Notes: generated from the sequence alone by a model not told the origin. A stretch of 64,000 nt of DNA from Actinomycetota bacterium (GCA_021324355.1 JAJPJD010000040.1:1-64000); one strand, 5' to 3'. Counted from the stretch's first letter, positions 1 to 10,468 are shown. Translations and numbers: made by a program.

Positions 1-338
1 ACCACCTCGGCCACCTGGTAGATGTCGCCGGAGCGGAGCTTCTCGGAGTGGTTCTTGTAGCGCCGGGACCAGTTGGTGGGCATTCGGGCCTCCTTCTTGC
101 GGAGCACCGCGAACACCTCCTCCACCTCCTCGTCGTTGATGACCTCCCGCAGGCCCACCCCGTCGGTGTTGTCCGCCGGGACCATCAAGGTGAGGTCGCC
201 GTAGGCGAGCCGCAGGACCAGGTACTCGCGCTTCTCGCCGAATGCCTCCTTGGTCTCACGGCGCTCGACCACCGCCGCGCCGTGGTGGGGGTAGACGACC
301 TTGTCCCCGACCTTGAACTTCGACTTGACCGGACTCAT
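1..338 (-). CDS. carD: CarD family transcriptional regulator (N-terminal part)
   Basis: CarD-type regulators bind the RNA polymerase beta subunit and stabilise open complexes at rRNA and many housekeeping promoters. The reverse strand reads [20 protein letters not shown], then a stretch ending in the window edge, which is the CarD/TRCF RNA polymerase interaction domain. A GAGGAG Shine-Dalgarno lies 5 nt before the ATG at 338. About 112 residues are inside the window; the C-terminal DNA-binding helical domain is beyond the left edge. The gene is not in the ORF track because it has no stop here. Confidence 0.93.
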   Translation of the reverse strand, partial: MSPVKSKFKVGDKVVYPHHGAAVVERRETKEAFGEKREYLVLRLAYGDLTLMVPADNTDGVGLREVINDEEVEEVFAVLRKKEARMPTNWSRRYKNHSEKLRSGDIYQVAEV

Positions 339-463
339 CGGGACTCCTCGGCGTCGGGCCGCCCTCGAGCGCCGGGCGCTGGCGGCCGGTGTCGCGACGC
401 CCCTCTCGGGGCTGGGACGGAACAGGCAATTCTACACGACCCGGCCCGCCGGGCTCCCGGCCC

Positions 464-823
464 TCAGCGCGCCAGCAGCTCGAGCCGATTGCCGAATGGA
501 TCGTGGACGTAGCAGCGTCGAACCCCCTCGACCAGACGGTCCCATTCGACCCGGTGCCCGGCGGCCTCCAGCTCCCGAGCCAGCTGGTCCAACTCCTCCA
601 CCACGAACGCCGGGTGGGAGCGCTCGGCCGGGGCGAAGGCCGGGTCAGCCCCCAGGTGGAACCGCACCGGTCCCGACCGGTACCAGCGGCCGCCCCGAGC
701 AGCCAGCGCCGGCGGCTTGGGCTCGACCTCGAAGCCGAGGAGGCCGACGTAGAACCGGTCGGCCTGCTCCTCGGCCCCCGGTGGCAGGGTGAACTGCACG
801 TGGTCCAGGCCGACGATCGCCAC
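464..823 (-). CDS. VOC/glyoxalase family protein
   Basis: A single-domain vicinal oxygen chelate protein of 119 residues. It opens with VAIVGLDHVQFTLPPG and ends with CYVHDPFGNRLELLAR, the two typical edges of a glyoxalase/bleomycin-resistance fold; the first His and the late Glu of ELL are the usual metal ligands. The ORF track runs upstream to 1303, but that part is the shadow of the facing SDR gene, so I chose the GTG at 823. The substrate is unknown. It is divergent from the SDR at 897 with 73 nt between them, enough for two back-to-back promoters. Confidence 0.82.
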   Translation of the reverse strand: MAIVGLDHVQFTLPPGAEEQADRFYVGLLGFEVEPKPPALAARGGRWYRSGPVRFHLGADPAFAPAERSHPAFVVEELDQLARELEAAGHRVEWDRLVEGVRRCYVHDPFGNRLELLAR

Positions 824-896
824 CCCCCGATCCTGCCACCTGGCGCCCTCGGCCGGCGGTGCTAGACCAGCCAGCGATGTCCCAGGCGGCCCGCCG

Positions 897-1655
897 ATGA
901 GCTCCTTCGCCCCCGACGGGCGCTCGACCGCCGTGGTCACCGGCGCCTCGAGCGGGATCGGGGCGGCCACCGCCCGCCGCCTGGCCGAGGCCGGCTTTTC
1001 GGTGGTGCTCGGGGCCCGCCGGTCCGACCGTCTGGCAGCGGTGGCCGCCTCCATCCCCGGGGCCCGCGCCTTGCCGCTCGACGTGGCCGACCCCGAGTCG
1101 GTCGAGGCCTTCTGCGCCGCGGTGCCGGCGTGCTCGGTGCTGGTCAACAACGCCGGCGGCGCGCTCGGCCTGGAGGAGATCGCCCTGGCCGACGAGGCCA
1201 AGTGGCGCCAGATGTGGGAGACCAACGTCATGGGCACCCTGCGGATGACCAAGGCGCTGCTGCCCAAGCTGGTCGCCTCGGGCGACGGACTGGTGGTCAC
1301 CATCGGCTCGGTGGCCGCCTTCGAGCGCTACGCCGGTGGTGCCGGCTACCACGCCGCCAAGGCGGCCGAGCGAGCGCTCACCGAGGTGCTGCGGATCGAG
1401 CTGCTCGGGCAGCCGGTCCGGGTGACCGAGATCGATCCGGGCATGGTCGAGACCGAGTTCTCCCTGGTTCGCTTCGGCGGCGACGCCGACGCGGCAGCCG
1501 CGGTCTACGCCGGGGTGGTGCCGCTCACCGCCGACGACATCGCCCAGTGCGTGGCCTTCGTGGCCACCCGCCCGAGCCACGTCGACATCGACGAGCTGGT
1601 GGTCCGGCCCCGGGACCAGGCCCGGGTGCACCTGGTCCACCGCCGGCCGGACTGA
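897..1655 (+). CDS. SDR family NAD(P)-dependent oxidoreductase
   Basis: A classical short-chain dehydrogenase of 252 residues. The cofactor motif TGASSGIGAA is near residue 16, NNAG near residue 84, the catalytic Ser in IGSVA, and YHAAK provides the catalytic Tyr and Lys. The end has the DPGMVETEF segment seen in YdfG/serine-3-dehydrogenase-like SDRs, which act on small hydroxy acids; this narrower assignment is an inference. The tracked ORF starts at 789, but the stretch before 897 overlaps the divergent VOC gene, so the ATG at 897 is preferred. The gene faces clpC with a 10-nt gap. Confidence 0.88.
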   Translation: MSSFAPDGRSTAVVTGASSGIGAATARRLAEAGFSVVLGARRSDRLAAVAASIPGARALPLDVADPESVEAFCAAVPACSVLVNNAGGALGLEEIALADEAKWRQMWETNVMGTLRMTKALLPKLVASGDGLVVTIGSVAAFERYAGGAGYHAAKAAERALTEVLRIELLGQPVRVTEIDPGMVETEFSLVRFGGDADAAAAVYAGVVPLTADDIAQCVAFVATRPSHVDIDELVVRPRDQARVHLVHRRPD

Positions 1656-1665
1656 GCCGACCGGT

Positions 1666-4170
1666 TCAGTCGGTCGAGCTGCCGCTCCCCGCCAGCTCCA
1701 TCGGCGGGGCCTGGAACCCCTCGACCGCCTTGAAGGTGAGGGTGGGCTGGCCGTCCTCGCCCGGCTCCACGTCCACCACCACCGTCTCGCCGACTCGGAA
1801 CTCCTTCCACAGGATCCGCTCGGAGAGCGGGTCCTCGACCAGCTGCTGGACCGCCCGGCGCAGCGGCCGGGCCCCGAGCTGGGGGTCGTAGCCCCGCTCG
1901 GCCAGCAGGTTGCGGGCCGCCGGGGTGAGCTCGAGCGCCAGCCCCTGGCCGGCCAGCTGCTCGCGGGTGCGGGCCACCATGTGGTCGACGATCTCCACCA
2001 CCTCGTCCCGGGACAGCTCGTGGAAGACGATGACCTCGTCGATGCGGTTCAAGAACTCCGGGCGGAAGTGGGCCTTCAGCGCGTCGTGGACCTTGGCCTT
2101 CATCCGCTCGTAGGTGACCGCCTCGGAGGTCTTGGCGAAGCCGAGCGACGCCTTGCGCAGGTCGGCCGTGCCCAGGTTGGAGGTCATGATGAGCACGGTG
2201 TTCTTGAAGTCCACCGTGCGGCCCTGGGCGTCGGTCAACCGGCCGTCCTCCAGGATCTGCAGCAAGGTGTTGAACACGTCCGGGTGGGCCTTCTCCACCT
2301 CGTCGAACAGCACCACCGAGAACGGCCGGCGCCGGACGGCCTCGGTCAGCTGGCCGCCCTCCTCGTAGCCGACGTAGCCGGGCGGCGAGCCGACCAGGCG
2401 GGACACCGTGTGCTTCTCCATGTACTCGGACATGTCGAGCTGGATCAGCGCGTCCTCGTCGTCGAAGAGGAACTCGGCCAGGGTCTTGGCCAGCTCGGTC
2501 TTGCCCACCCCGGTCGGGCCGAGGAAGATGAACGACCCGCTGGGCCGCTTGGGGTCCTTCAAGCCGGCTCGGGTTCGCCGGATGGCCCGGGACAGCGCCT
2601 TGATCGCCTCCTCCTGGCCGACCACCCGCTTGTGCAGCTCCTCTTCCATCCGGAGCAGCTTGGCGGTCTCCTCCTCGGTCAGCCGGTAGACCGGGATGCC
2701 GGTCCAGTTGGCCAGGACCTCGGCAATCACGTCCTCGTCGACCACGTCGAACAGCTCGACGCCTTCCCGGCGCCACTCGGCCTCCATGGCCTCCTTGCGT
2801 TCCAGGCGCTCCTTCTCCTGCTCGGCGAGCTTCTTGGCCTGCTCGAACGCGCCCCGCTCGATGGCCGCCTCCTTGTCGGCCCGGATCCGGGCGATCTCTT
2901 GGTCGAGGGTCTTGTAGCTCGGCGGGGTGGACATGCGCCGGATCCGCAGCCGGCTGCCGGCCTCGTCGATGAGGTCGATGGCCTTGTCCGGCAGGTACCG
3001 GTCGGCCAGGTACCGGTCGGCCAGGTTGGCCGCCGCCACCAGCGCCTGGTCGGTGATGGTCACCGCGTGGTGGGACTCGTAGCGGTCCCGCAGGCCCTTC
3101 AAGATGTCGATGGTGAGCGAGACCGAGGGCTGCTCGACCCGCACCGGCTGGAACCGCCGCTCCAAGGCGGCGTCCTTCTCCAGGTGCTTGCGGTACTCGT
3201 CGAGGGTGGTCGCCCCGACGGTCTGCAGCTCGCCTCGAGCCAGCATGGGCTTGAGGATCGAGGCGGCGTCGATCGCACCCTCGGCCGCCCCGGCACCCAC
3301 CAGGGTGTGGATCTCGTCGATGAACAAGATGATGTCGCCCCGGGTGCGGATCTCCTTCAGGACCTTCTTCAGGCGCTCCTCGAAGTCCCCCCGATACCGG
3401 CTGCCGGCCACCAGCGCGCCGAGGTCGAGGGTGTAGAGCTGCTTGCCGGTCAGTGTCTCGGGCACGTCGTTGGCCACGATGCGCTGGGCCAGCCCCTCGA
3501 CGATGGCGGTCTTGCCGACCCCAGGCTCGCCGATGAGCACCGGGTTGTTCTTGGTCCGCCGGGAGAGGACCTGCATGACCCGCTCGATCTCCCGCTCCCG
3601 GCCGATGACCGGGTCGAGCTTGGCGTCACGGGCCAGCTGGGTCAGGTTGCGGCCGAACTGGTCGAGGACCGGCGACCCGCTCGGGGTCTCCGAGGCAGCC
3701 TGGCCCGAGCCGGCGCCGACCGCCTCCTTGCCCTGGTAGCCCGACATGAGCTGGATGACCTGGTTGCGCACCCGCGACAGGTCAGCGCCCAGGCTGACCA
3801 GCACCTGGGCCGCCACCCCCTCGCCCTCGCGCACCAGCCCGAGCAGCATGTGCTCGGTGCCGATGTAGCTGTGGCCGAGCTGGAGGGCCTCCCGCAGCGA
3901 GAGCTCGAGGACCTTCTTGGCCCGCGGGGTGAACGGCGGCGAGCCCGAGGGGGCCGAGCCGGCCATGCCGATGGTCTCTTCGACCTTCTCCCGCACCGCT
4001 TCCAGGGTGATCCCGAGGGACTCGAGGGCCTTGGCGGCGACGCCCTCGCCCTCGTGGATCAGCCCGAGCAGGATGTGCTCGGTGCCGATGAAGCTGTGGT
4101 TCAGCATGCGCGCTTCTTCCTGCGCAAGCACCAGAACCCTTCGTGCCCGGTCTGTGAAGCGTTCGAACAC
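1666..4170 (-). CDS. clpC: ATP-dependent Clp protease ATP-binding subunit ClpC
   Basis: A hexameric AAA+ unfoldase that feeds substrates to ClpP in the cytoplasm. At 834 residues it has the family length. In order: two Clp_N repeats ([15 protein letters not shown] and [15 protein letters not shown]), AAA domain 1 with Walker A GEPGVGKT and Walker B LFIDEIH, a UVR-type coiled-coil middle segment ([20 protein letters not shown]), AAA domain 2 with [13 protein letters not shown] and [13 protein letters not shown], and the ClpB_D2-small domain. The start is the GTG at 4170 giving [13 protein letters not shown], the usual ClpC N terminus; the longer tracked ORF is upstream read-through. Confidence 0.97.
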   Translation of the reverse strand: MFERFTDRARRVLVLAQEEARMLNHSFIGTEHILLGLIHEGEGVAAKALESLGITLEAVREKVEETIGMAGSAPSGSPPFTPRAKKVLELSLREALQLGHSYIGTEHMLLGLVREGEGVAAQVLVSLGADLSRVRNQVIQLMSGYQGKEAVGAGSGQAASETPSGSPVLDQFGRNLTQLARDAKLDPVIGREREIERVMQVLSRRTKNNPVLIGEPGVGKTAIVEGLAQRIVANDVPETLTGKQLYTLDLGALVAGSRYRGDFEERLKKVLKEIRTRGDIILFIDEIHTLVGAGAAEGAIDAASILKPMLARGELQTVGATTLDEYRKHLEKDAALERRFQPVRVEQPSVSLTIDILKGLRDRYESHHAVTITDQALVAAANLADRYLADRYLPDKAIDLIDEAGSRLRIRRMSTPPSYKTLDQEIARIRADKEAAIERGAFEQAKKLAEQEKERLERKEAMEAEWRREGVELFDVVDEDVIAEVLANWTGIPVYRLTEEETAKLLRMEEELHKRVVGQEEAIKALSRAIRRTRAGLKDPKRPSGSFIFLGPTGVGKTELAKTLAEFLFDDEDALIQLDMSEYMEKHTVSRLVGSPPGYVGYEEGGQLTEAVRRRPFSVVLFDEVEKAHPDVFNTLLQILEDGRLTDAQGRTVDFKNTVLIMTSNLGTADLRKASLGFAKTSEAVTYERMKAKVHDALKAHFRPEFLNRIDEVIVFHELSRDEVVEIVDHMVARTREQLAGQGLALELTPAARNLLAERGYDPQLGARPLRRAVQQLVEDPLSERILWKEFRVGETVVVDVEPGEDGQPTLTFKAVEGFQAPPMELAGSGSSTD

Positions 4171-4300
4171 GGACCGCCTCCGTCTCGGCTCTGACCCTGG
4201 GTGATCTCGGACGGTCCGAGAGCCTTGGTCGAGTACGCGAAGTCTACAGGGCCGCGCTCGGACGACCCGTCGCACCGGGGCAGGGCCAGGAGCACCGAGG
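4171..4300. promoter_or_regulatory. divergent intergenic region, clpC / polyprenyl synthase
   Basis: This 130-nt gap separates two genes transcribed away from each other, so it must hold both promoters unless transcripts arise elsewhere. On the clpC strand a TAGACT hexamer (plus-strand agtcta at 4241-4246) matches an actinobacterial -10 box, but I see no convincing -35 at the right spacing. On the plus strand a GGAG sits 8 nt before the ATG at 4301. No riboswitch or terminator was recognised. The promoter assignment is inference. Confidence 0.35.
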
Positions 4301-5308
4301 ATGCCACCGGGCCGGGCGTCGCCTATGGTGCTCGGGGTGAACGCGGTCGAAGTTCTCGGCCTTTCCGGCCTCGACCAGGAGCTGCGCCGCGTCGAGCCGT
4401 TGCTGGTGTCGGTGGTGGCGGCCGGGGACCCGTTCCTCGACCAGGTGGCCACCCACCTCATCACCGCCGGCGGCAAGCGCCTGCGCCCGATGCTCGCCTT
4501 GGCCGCCGCCACCCGAGGGGAGCGGCGGGCCTCCGAGGCCGACCTGCTGGGATCGGTCTCGGTGGAGCTGGTCCACCTGGCCTCCCTCTACCACGACGAC
4601 GTCATCGACGAGGCGACCATGCGTCGGGGGACCGAGAGCGTGAACAGCCGGTTCGGCAACCTGCTGGCCATCGTGGGCGGGGACTACCTGCTGGCCCGCT
4701 CGGCCGAGATCGCGGCCAGCCTGGGCACCGAGATCGCCGGCCTGCTGGCCACCACCCTGGGCCTTTTGTGCCGGGGCCAGGTCTCCGAGGTGAAGACCGC
4801 CTTCTCGGTGCGCCGCACCGTCGAGCAGTGCCTGGAGGCGATCGAGGGCAAGACCGCCGCCCTCATGGCCACCTCCTGCCGGGTGGGCGCGCTGACCGGC
4901 GGGGCGCCGCGTTCGGAAGTCGAGGCCCTGACCGAGTTCGGCCGCAACTTCGGCATCGTGTTCCAGCTGCGAGACGACGTCTTGGACGTGGTGGCGACCA
5001 ACGGGGAGCTGGGCAAGCCACCCGGCCAGGACCTGGCCGAAGGGGTCTACACCCTGCCGGTGCTGCACGCGCTGGCCGACCCCGACGTCGGTCCGGAGCT
5101 GGCCGGCCTGCTCGGCCAGCCGCTGGGCCTGCCCGAGCGGGACAAGGCCCGGGCCATGGTGGCGGCCTCCAAGGGCATCGCCGCCACCGTGGCCATGGGC
5201 CGCCAGTTCGCCGCCCGAGCCGACGCCGCGCTGGACGGCCTCTCGTCGCCGGCCCTGGCCAGCGCGCTGCGGGCCCTCAACGACACCCTGCTCGACGACC
5301 TGCCCTAA
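4301..5308 (+). CDS. trans-isoprenyl (polyprenyl) diphosphate synthase
   Basis: Chain-elongating prenyltransferase that condenses isopentenyl diphosphate onto allylic diphosphates, here probably for the menaquinone side chain. The 335-residue protein has the GGKRLRP substrate motif, the first Asp-rich motif in LYHDDVIDEATMRRG and the second in FQLRDDVLDV. GGAG 8 nt before the ATG supports the start at 4301; an ATG at 4325 is the alternative. Family members such as GrcC/IspB have this length. Chain length cannot be read from the sequence alone. Its stop overlaps the convergent lysS stop by 4 nt. Confidence 0.9.
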   Translation: MPPGRASPMVLGVNAVEVLGLSGLDQELRRVEPLLVSVVAAGDPFLDQVATHLITAGGKRLRPMLALAAATRGERRASEADLLGSVSVELVHLASLYHDDVIDEATMRRGTESVNSRFGNLLAIVGGDYLLARSAEIAASLGTEIAGLLATTLGLLCRGQVSEVKTAFSVRRTVEQCLEAIEGKTAALMATSCRVGALTGGAPRSEVEALTEFGRNFGIVFQLRDDVLDVVATNGELGKPPGQDLAEGVYTLPVLHALADPDVGPELAGLLGQPLGLPERDKARAMVAASKGIAATVAMGRQFAARADAALDGLSSPALASALRALNDTLLDDLP

Positions 5309-6735
5309 GCGCCCGGGCCCGGCGCTGTGCCGGGGCGCTCCGGCCGCAAGGTGGGGAAGGCGATCACCTCCCGGATGTTGGCGGTGTCGGTGAGCAGCAT
5401 CACCAGCCGGTCGATGCCGAGCCCGACCCCGGCGGTCGGGGGGAGCCCGTACTCCATGGCCCGGAGGTACTCCTCGTCGAGCGCCATGGCCTCGTCGTCG
5501 CCGCGGGCCCGGCGGGCGGCCTGCTCGGCGAAGCGACGCCGCTGCTCCTCGGGATCGGTCAGCTCGCTGAACGCGTTGGCCAGCTCCCGGCCCGCCACCA
5601 CCGCCTCGAACCGCTCCACCAACCCGGGCTGGGCTCGGTGGGGGCGTGCCAGCGGCGAGACCTCCTCGGGGTAGTCGGTCACGAACACCGGCCCCCAGAG
5701 CTGGCCCTCGGTGGTCTTCTCGTAGAGCTCGGCCACCAGCTTGCCGGGGCCCCAGCTCGGGTCGACGGCCACCCCGGCCTCGGCCGCCAGGGCGGCCAGC
5801 TCCGATCGGGGGGTGGCCACGCTCACCGCACGGCCGGTGTGCTCCTCGACCAGCTCGGCCATCGTCGCCCGCCGCCACGGCGGTGTGAGGTCCAGGTCCC
5901 GGCCCTGGTAGACGAGGGCGGTGGTGCCGAGCACGTCGGTGGCCACCCCCGCCACCAGCGCCTCGACCAACGCCATCATGTCCTGGTAGTCGGCGTAGGC
6001 CCAGTAGAGCTCGACGGTGGTGAACTCGGGGTTGTGCCGGGGGGAGATCCCCTCGTTGCGAAAGAGCCGGCCGATCTCGAAGACCTTCTCGAAGCCCCCG
6101 ATGACCAAGCGCTTCAGGTAGAGCTCGGGTGCGATCCGCAGGTACAGATCGGTGCCCAAGGCGTTGTGGTGGGTGACGAAGGGCCGGGCCTCGGCCCCGC
6201 CGGGGACCGGGTTGAGGATGGGGGTCTCCACCTCGACGAACCCGGCCTGCCACAGCCGCTCCCGCATCGCCCGGACGACCTGGCTGCGGACCTCCAGCCG
6301 CCGACGGGTCGCCGGGTTGGCCCACAGGTCGACCTCCCGCTGGCGGAAGCGGGTCTCGGGGTCGTGCACGCCGCGCCACTTGTCGCCGAAGGACCGGCGG
6401 GCCTCGGCCAGCAGCACCCAGTCCCGCACTGCCACCGACAGCTCGCCTCGACGGGTGCGCACCACCGGCCCGCTCGCCCCCACCCAGTCCCCGAGGGCGA
6501 GCCGGACGAACGCCTCGTAGTCCCGGGTCGCTCCGGCCTGGGCGAAGAGCTGGATCGTCCCGCTCGAGTCCCGCAGCTCGCCGAAGGCCACCTTGCCCTG
6601 GGTGCGCAGGAGCATGACCCGGCCGGCCACCGACACGGTGTCGGCCGACTCCTCGCCCGGCTCGAGCGCCCCCCAGCCCTGCTGGATCGCGGCCGCCGAG
6701 TGGCTCACCTCGTAGCGGTAGGGGATGTCGCTCAC
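5305..6735 (-). CDS. lysS: lysyl-tRNA synthetase, class II
   Basis: Activates lysine and charges tRNA-Lys. At 476 residues it is slightly short for the family. It has an N-terminal OB-fold anticodon-binding domain (VSVAGRVMLLRTQGKVAF), class II motif 2 within FRNEGISPRHNPEF, and motif 3 GLGIDRLVMLLT near the C terminus. The start is the GTG at 6735 (VSDIPYRYEV), which overlaps the coaX stop by 4 nt and implies translational coupling; the ORF track extends further only as a shadow. It is the last gene of the CoA/NAD run, as lysS is near coaX-panCD in mycobacteria. Confidence 0.96.
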   Translation of the reverse strand: MSDIPYRYEVSHSAAAIQQGWGALEPGEESADTVSVAGRVMLLRTQGKVAFGELRDSSGTIQLFAQAGATRDYEAFVRLALGDWVGASGPVVRTRRGELSVAVRDWVLLAEARRSFGDKWRGVHDPETRFRQREVDLWANPATRRRLEVRSQVVRAMRERLWQAGFVEVETPILNPVPGGAEARPFVTHHNALGTDLYLRIAPELYLKRLVIGGFEKVFEIGRLFRNEGISPRHNPEFTTVELYWAYADYQDMMALVEALVAGVATDVLGTTALVYQGRDLDLTPPWRRATMAELVEEHTGRAVSVATPRSELAALAAEAGVAVDPSWGPGKLVAELYEKTTEGQLWGPVFVTDYPEEVSPLARPHRAQPGLVERFEAVVAGRELANAFSELTDPEEQRRRFAEQAARRARGDDEAMALDEEYLRAMEYGLPPTAGVGLGIDRLVMLLTDTANIREVIAFPTLRPERPGTAPGPGA

Positions 6736-7586
6736 CGTGGCGCGTGCGGGGCCACGTTGCGCTCGTACACCACCCGCAAGCCCTCCAGGGTCAGCCACGG
6801 CTCGACGTGGTCGACCGTCTCGCAGTACGGAGCGATCAGCTCGGACAGCCCGCCGGTCGCGACCACGGTCGGGTCGCCGCCCAGCTCGCCCTTGATCCTT
6901 TGGCACAGGCCGTCGACCTGGGCGGCAAAGCCGTAGAGGACCCCCGACTGGATCGACTCGGCAGTGGAGCGCCCGATGACCGAGCGGGGCTCGACCAGCT
7001 CGACCCGGCGCAGCGCGGCGGCGTGCTGGAACAGCGCCTCCAGGCTGATCGACACCCCGGGGGTGATGGCCCCGCCCAGGTACTCGCCCGACGCCGACAC
7101 CGCCTCGAAGGTGGTGGCGGTGCCCATGTCGACCACCAGGGCCGGACCGCCGTAGAGGTGGTAGGCGCCGATGGCATTGGCGATCCGGTCCGGGCCCACC
7201 TCCCGGGGGTCGTCGTAGCGGATGGCCATGCCGCTGCGCACCCCGGGCCCGACCACCACGCAGGGGACCCGGGAGAACCACCGCTGCGCCATCTGGCGGA
7301 GGCCGGTGGTCATCGACGGCACCGACGAGCAGATCGAGATCCCACTCACGGCGGTGGTGATGTCCAGGCCCTCCAGGTCGAGCAGCTGCGTGAGCAGGAT
7401 CGCGTGCTCATCCGGGGTACGGTCGGGAACCGACGACAGCCGCCAGTGGTAGCGCAGGCCGCGCCGGGACGGTTCGCCCTCCACCCCGATCCCCACCCCG
7501 GCCGCCTGCTCGCCCAGCTCCTCGTCGGCCAATGCGTACAGGCCGATCACCGACTCGGTGTTCCCCACGTCGATCGCGAGCAGCAT
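6732..7586 (-). CDS. coaX: type III pantothenate kinase
   Basis: Phosphorylates pantothenate, the first step from vitamin B5 to CoA. The protein of 284 residues opens with MLLAIDVGNTESVIGLY, the phosphate-1 motif of ASKHA kinases in CoaX. It carries DPREVGPDRIANAIGAY, the CoaX substrate signature, and DMGTATTFEAV with GGAITPG downstream. Type III enzymes are feedback-insensitive to CoA and usually need a monovalent cation. ATG at 7586 shares one base with the nadC stop; the 3' end overlaps lysS by 4 nt, so it sits inside a coupled operon. Confidence 0.95.
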   Translation of the reverse strand: MLLAIDVGNTESVIGLYALADEELGEQAAGVGIGVEGEPSRRGLRYHWRLSSVPDRTPDEHAILLTQLLDLEGLDITTAVSGISICSSVPSMTTGLRQMAQRWFSRVPCVVVGPGVRSGMAIRYDDPREVGPDRIANAIGAYHLYGGPALVVDMGTATTFEAVSASGEYLGGAITPGVSISLEALFQHAAALRRVELVEPRSVIGRSTAESIQSGVLYGFAAQVDGLCQRIKGELGGDPTVVATGGLSELIAPYCETVDHVEPWLTLEGLRVVYERNVAPHAPR

Positions 7587-8467
7587 CAGCTGCTCCCGCC
7601 GCTCAGGTCGAGGCCGAGGTCGAGCGCCGGCGCGGAGTGGGTGAGGGCGCCGACCGAGATGAGGTCGGCCCCGGCCGCCGCGTACTGCGGCGCCCGTTCG
7701 AGCGTGACCCCGCCGGACACCTCGACCAAGGTGGAGCCGTCGGGGCGCAGACCGCCCACCAGTTCCACGCAGGCCGCGACCTCCTCGACGCTCATGTTGT
7801 CGAGCAGCACCGCCGACGCGCCGGCCCGGCAGGCCTCCTCCACCTGGCCGATCCGGTCGCACTCGATCTCCACCGCCCGGCCGGGCCACAGCCGGCGGGC
7901 CCGGGCCACCGCCTCGGCGATCCCCAGGCCGGCCAGGTGGTTGTCCTTCACCAGGACCGCGTCGAACAGCCCGAAGCGGTGGTTGTGGCCGCCGCCGGCT
8001 CGCACCGCCGCCTTCTCGAGGGCGCGCAGGCCGGGGGTGGTCTTGCGGGTGTCGAGGACCCGGGTCGCCGGGTTGGCCTCGCGGACCACGTCGACGTAGC
8101 GGCGGGTGAGCGTGGCCACCCCGGACAGCCGGGTGAGGAAGTTGAGGGCGGTGCGCTCGGCAGTGAGGATCGATCGCAGCGCGCCGCGCACCTCGGCCAC
8201 CACCGCCGCTGCCTCGGCCACCTGACCGTCGGGGACCAGCCAGCGCACCTCGACGTCGGGGTCCACCTGCGCGAAGGCCTCCCGGGCGCACAGCTCCCCG
8301 GCGATCACCCCCCGGGCCCGAGCCACGACCGCCAGCGAGGCCCGGGCACCCGCCGGCACCAGGGCGGCGCTGAGGTCGCCCAGACCACCCAGGTCCTCGG
8401 CCAGGGCCGCGGCCACCGCCGCCCGCGCCGCCGCGCGCGGCGGGTACGGGTCGCCGGCGGCGCTCAT
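7586..8467 (-). CDS. nadC: nicotinate-nucleotide diphosphorylase (carboxylating)
   Basis: Quinolinate phosphoribosyltransferase: quinolinate plus PRPP gives nicotinic acid mononucleotide and CO2 in de novo NAD synthesis. Family motifs seen are LTAERTALNFLTRLSGVAT, the DTRKTTPGLRALEKAAVRAGGG block with the catalytic and phosphate-binding Arg, Lys and His residues, VLVKDNHL, and VEVSGGVTLE near the end. Length is 293 residues, as usual. The start ATG at 8467 overlaps the nadB stop by 4 nt. With nadB it supplies two of the three de novo steps; nadA is not in the window. Confidence 0.96.
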   Translation of the reverse strand: MSAAGDPYPPRAAARAAVAAALAEDLGGLGDLSAALVPAGARASLAVVARARGVIAGELCAREAFAQVDPDVEVRWLVPDGQVAEAAAVVAEVRGALRSILTAERTALNFLTRLSGVATLTRRYVDVVREANPATRVLDTRKTTPGLRALEKAAVRAGGGHNHRFGLFDAVLVKDNHLAGLGIAEAVARARRLWPGRAVEIECDRIGQVEEACRAGASAVLLDNMSVEEVAACVELVGGLRPDGSTLVEVSGGVTLERAPQYAAAGADLISVGALTHSAPALDLGLDLSGGSS

Positions 8468-10083
8468 CGGGTCGGCCCCGGGACGCCCCGATGGACCAGT
8501 CGGCACCGCCAGGTCGGGTCGGGGTCGGGGAAGTCCGACCGGGTGTGGGCGCCGCGGCTCTCGGCCCGCTCGGCCGCCGAGGACACCACCGCGGCGGCCA
8601 CGGTGAGCAGGTTGGCGAGCTCGTCGGCAGCCACCCCGCCGGCCCGCCAGCCCCCGGCCAGCTCGCTCACCACCCGGCCGGCCTCGGCCAACGAGGCGCG
8701 GTCGCGCACCACCCCGGCCCCGGCCGTCATGGCCCGCTGGAGCCGGTCCCGGTCCTTGGCCGGGTCGCCCGAGCCCGGCGGTGGGGACCCCGGCCAGCCG
8801 AGCGCCACGCTCGGAGCCGGCCGGCCGTCGATGTCCCCGCCTGCGCCCTCGAGCACCGAGCGCATGGCCCCGGTGGGTGACGGACCGACGGTCCCGGCCA
8901 GGACTGCCTCGGCCATCCGCACGCCGAAGACCATCCCTTCGAGCAGGGAGTTGGAGGCCAGCCGGTTGGCCCCGTGGACCCCGGTGCACGCGGTCTCGCC
9001 GACGGCCCACAGGCCGGGCAGCGCGCTCGCCCCGACCAGGTCGGTCACCACCCCGCCCGAGAGGTGGTGGGCAGCTGGCGCGATCGGCAGCCAGTCCACC
9101 GAGGGGTCCAGGCCGACCTGGGCCAAGGAGGCGGCGATGGTGGGGAAGCGCACCGAGAAGTCGGCCAGCCCGGTCGCGTCCAGCCATAGGTGGTCACTGC
9201 CCTCGGCCGCCATCCGCTCGGCCATGGCCCGGCTGACCACATCGCGCGGCGCCAGCTCGTCGACGAAGCGTGCCCCCCGGCCATCCCGCAGCAGAGCGCC
9301 GTGGCCCCGCAGCGCCTCGGAGATGAGCGGGCGGGGCATGGCCGGGTGGTGCAGCGCGGTCGGGTGGAACTGGACGAACTCGATGTCGGCCACCGGGACG
9401 CCGGCCCGCAGCGCCATGGCCACCCCGTCCCCGGTCGCCTCGGCTGGGTTGGTGGTCACCGCGTACAGCTGGCCGGCACCGCCGGTGGCCAGCACCACGT
9501 GGCCGGCCCGTACCTCCACCACCTGGCCCTCGGGCGAGCGCGCCGTCACCCCCCGGCACACCCCGTCCGACACCACTAGGTCGAGGGCGAACCAGCGCTC
9601 GAGCACCGCGCCAGCCGACGACCGGGTGGCCTCGACCAGCGCCCGCTCCACCTCGGCTCCGGTTGCCGCGCCGCCGGCGTGGACGACCCGGGGTCGGGAG
9701 TGCCCGCCTTCTCGGGCTCGGGCCAGGGCGCCCGACGCCTCCCGGTCGAACGCCGCCCCCAGGGCGATCAGCTCGCTCACCCGGGCCGGCCCCTCGTCGA
9801 CCAGGACGCGAACCGCGTCGATGTCGCACAGCCCGGCGCCGGCGGCCAGGGTGTCGGCCAGGTGGAGGTCGGTCGAGTCCTCGTCGCCGCCCAGGACCGC
9901 GGCCACCCCGCCCTGGGCCCACCGGGTGGTCGACTGGGCCAGCTCGCCCTTGGTCAGGATTCCCACGTTGGGGGCGTCGGGGCTGTCGGCCAGCCGGACT
10001 GCCGCCGAGAGCCCGGCCACCCCGCTCCCCACCACCAACACGTCGAAGGGTCCGGGCGGCGCCGGGCCCCCGGTCGGGCTCAC
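8464..10083 (-). CDS. nadB: L-aspartate oxidase
   Basis: FAD enzyme oxidising L-aspartate to iminoaspartate, the first committed step of de novo NAD synthesis. The 539-residue protein starts with the dinucleotide motif [14 protein letters not shown], has the substrate/FAD segment [13 protein letters not shown], the catalytic-region [22 protein letters not shown], and the late [24 protein letters not shown] block. Some members of the fold are succinate dehydrogenase flavoproteins, but length, motifs and the neighbouring nadC point to NadB. It overlaps panD by 4 nt at its 5' end. Confidence 0.96.
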   Translation of the reverse strand: MSPTGGPAPPGPFDVLVVGSGVAGLSAAVRLADSPDAPNVGILTKGELAQSTTRWAQGGVAAVLGGDEDSTDLHLADTLAAGAGLCDIDAVRVLVDEGPARVSELIALGAAFDREASGALARAREGGHSRPRVVHAGGAATGAEVERALVEATRSSAGAVLERWFALDLVVSDGVCRGVTARSPEGQVVEVRAGHVVLATGGAGQLYAVTTNPAEATGDGVAMALRAGVPVADIEFVQFHPTALHHPAMPRPLISEALRGHGALLRDGRGARFVDELAPRDVVSRAMAERMAAEGSDHLWLDATGLADFSVRFPTIAASLAQVGLDPSVDWLPIAPAAHHLSGGVVTDLVGASALPGLWAVGETACTGVHGANRLASNSLLEGMVFGVRMAEAVLAGTVGPSPTGAMRSVLEGAGGDIDGRPAPSVALGWPGSPPPGSGDPAKDRDRLQRAMTAGAGVVRDRASLAEAGRVVSELAGGWRAGGVAADELANLLTVAAAVVSSAAERAESRGAHTRSDFPDPDPTWRCRLVHRGVPGPTR

Positions 10084-10466
10084 CGGGCGCCGAGCCTCCC
10101 GGCCCCGGCGCGTGCCAGGTCCTCGGTGATCGGGCGGTTGTCGGCGTCCACGTGCACGATCCGGGGTGCGTACCCTGTGAGCTCGTCCTCGGCGTAGTCG
10201 GCGTAGGAGAGCAGGATCACCCGGTCGCCCGGGAGGACGAGCCGGGCGGCGGCACCGTTGAGGCAGATCTCCCCCGGGCCCCCGGTCATGGCGTAGGTCT
10301 CGAAGCGGGCCCCGTTGTCGATGTCGAGCACCGCCACCTGCTCGAACTCGACGATGTCGGCCAGGGCCATGAGCTCGGCATCGATCGACACCGAGCCCAC
10401 GTAGTCGAGGTTGGCGTCGGTCACCCGGGCTCGGTGGATCTTGGACTTGAGCATGCGGCGGCGCAT
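10080..10466 (-). CDS. panD: aspartate 1-decarboxylase proenzyme
   Basis: Makes beta-alanine from L-aspartate for pantothenate synthesis. It is pyruvoyl-dependent: the self-cleavage Gly-Ser pair is visible in [11 protein letters not shown], so the mature beta chain ends at Gly and the alpha chain begins with the serine-derived pyruvoyl. [16 protein letters not shown] is the standard N terminus; here it is preceded by MRRR, so the true start may be the second Met (10454). The 128-residue length fits. It sits between nadB and panC, with 2 nt to the panC stop. Confidence 0.95.
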   Translation of the reverse strand: MRRRMLKSKIHRARVTDANLDYVGSVSIDAELMALADIVEFEQVAVLDIDNGARFETYAMTGGPGEICLNGAAARLVLPGDRVILLSYADYAEDELTGYAPRIVHVDADNRPITEDLARAGAGRLGAR

Positions 10467-10468
10467 CG

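Noticed and set aside
1981-4194. Plus-strand ORF of 737 codons opposite clpC
   Set aside because: clpC on the other strand has every expected motif in order, and the antisense product is low-complexity.
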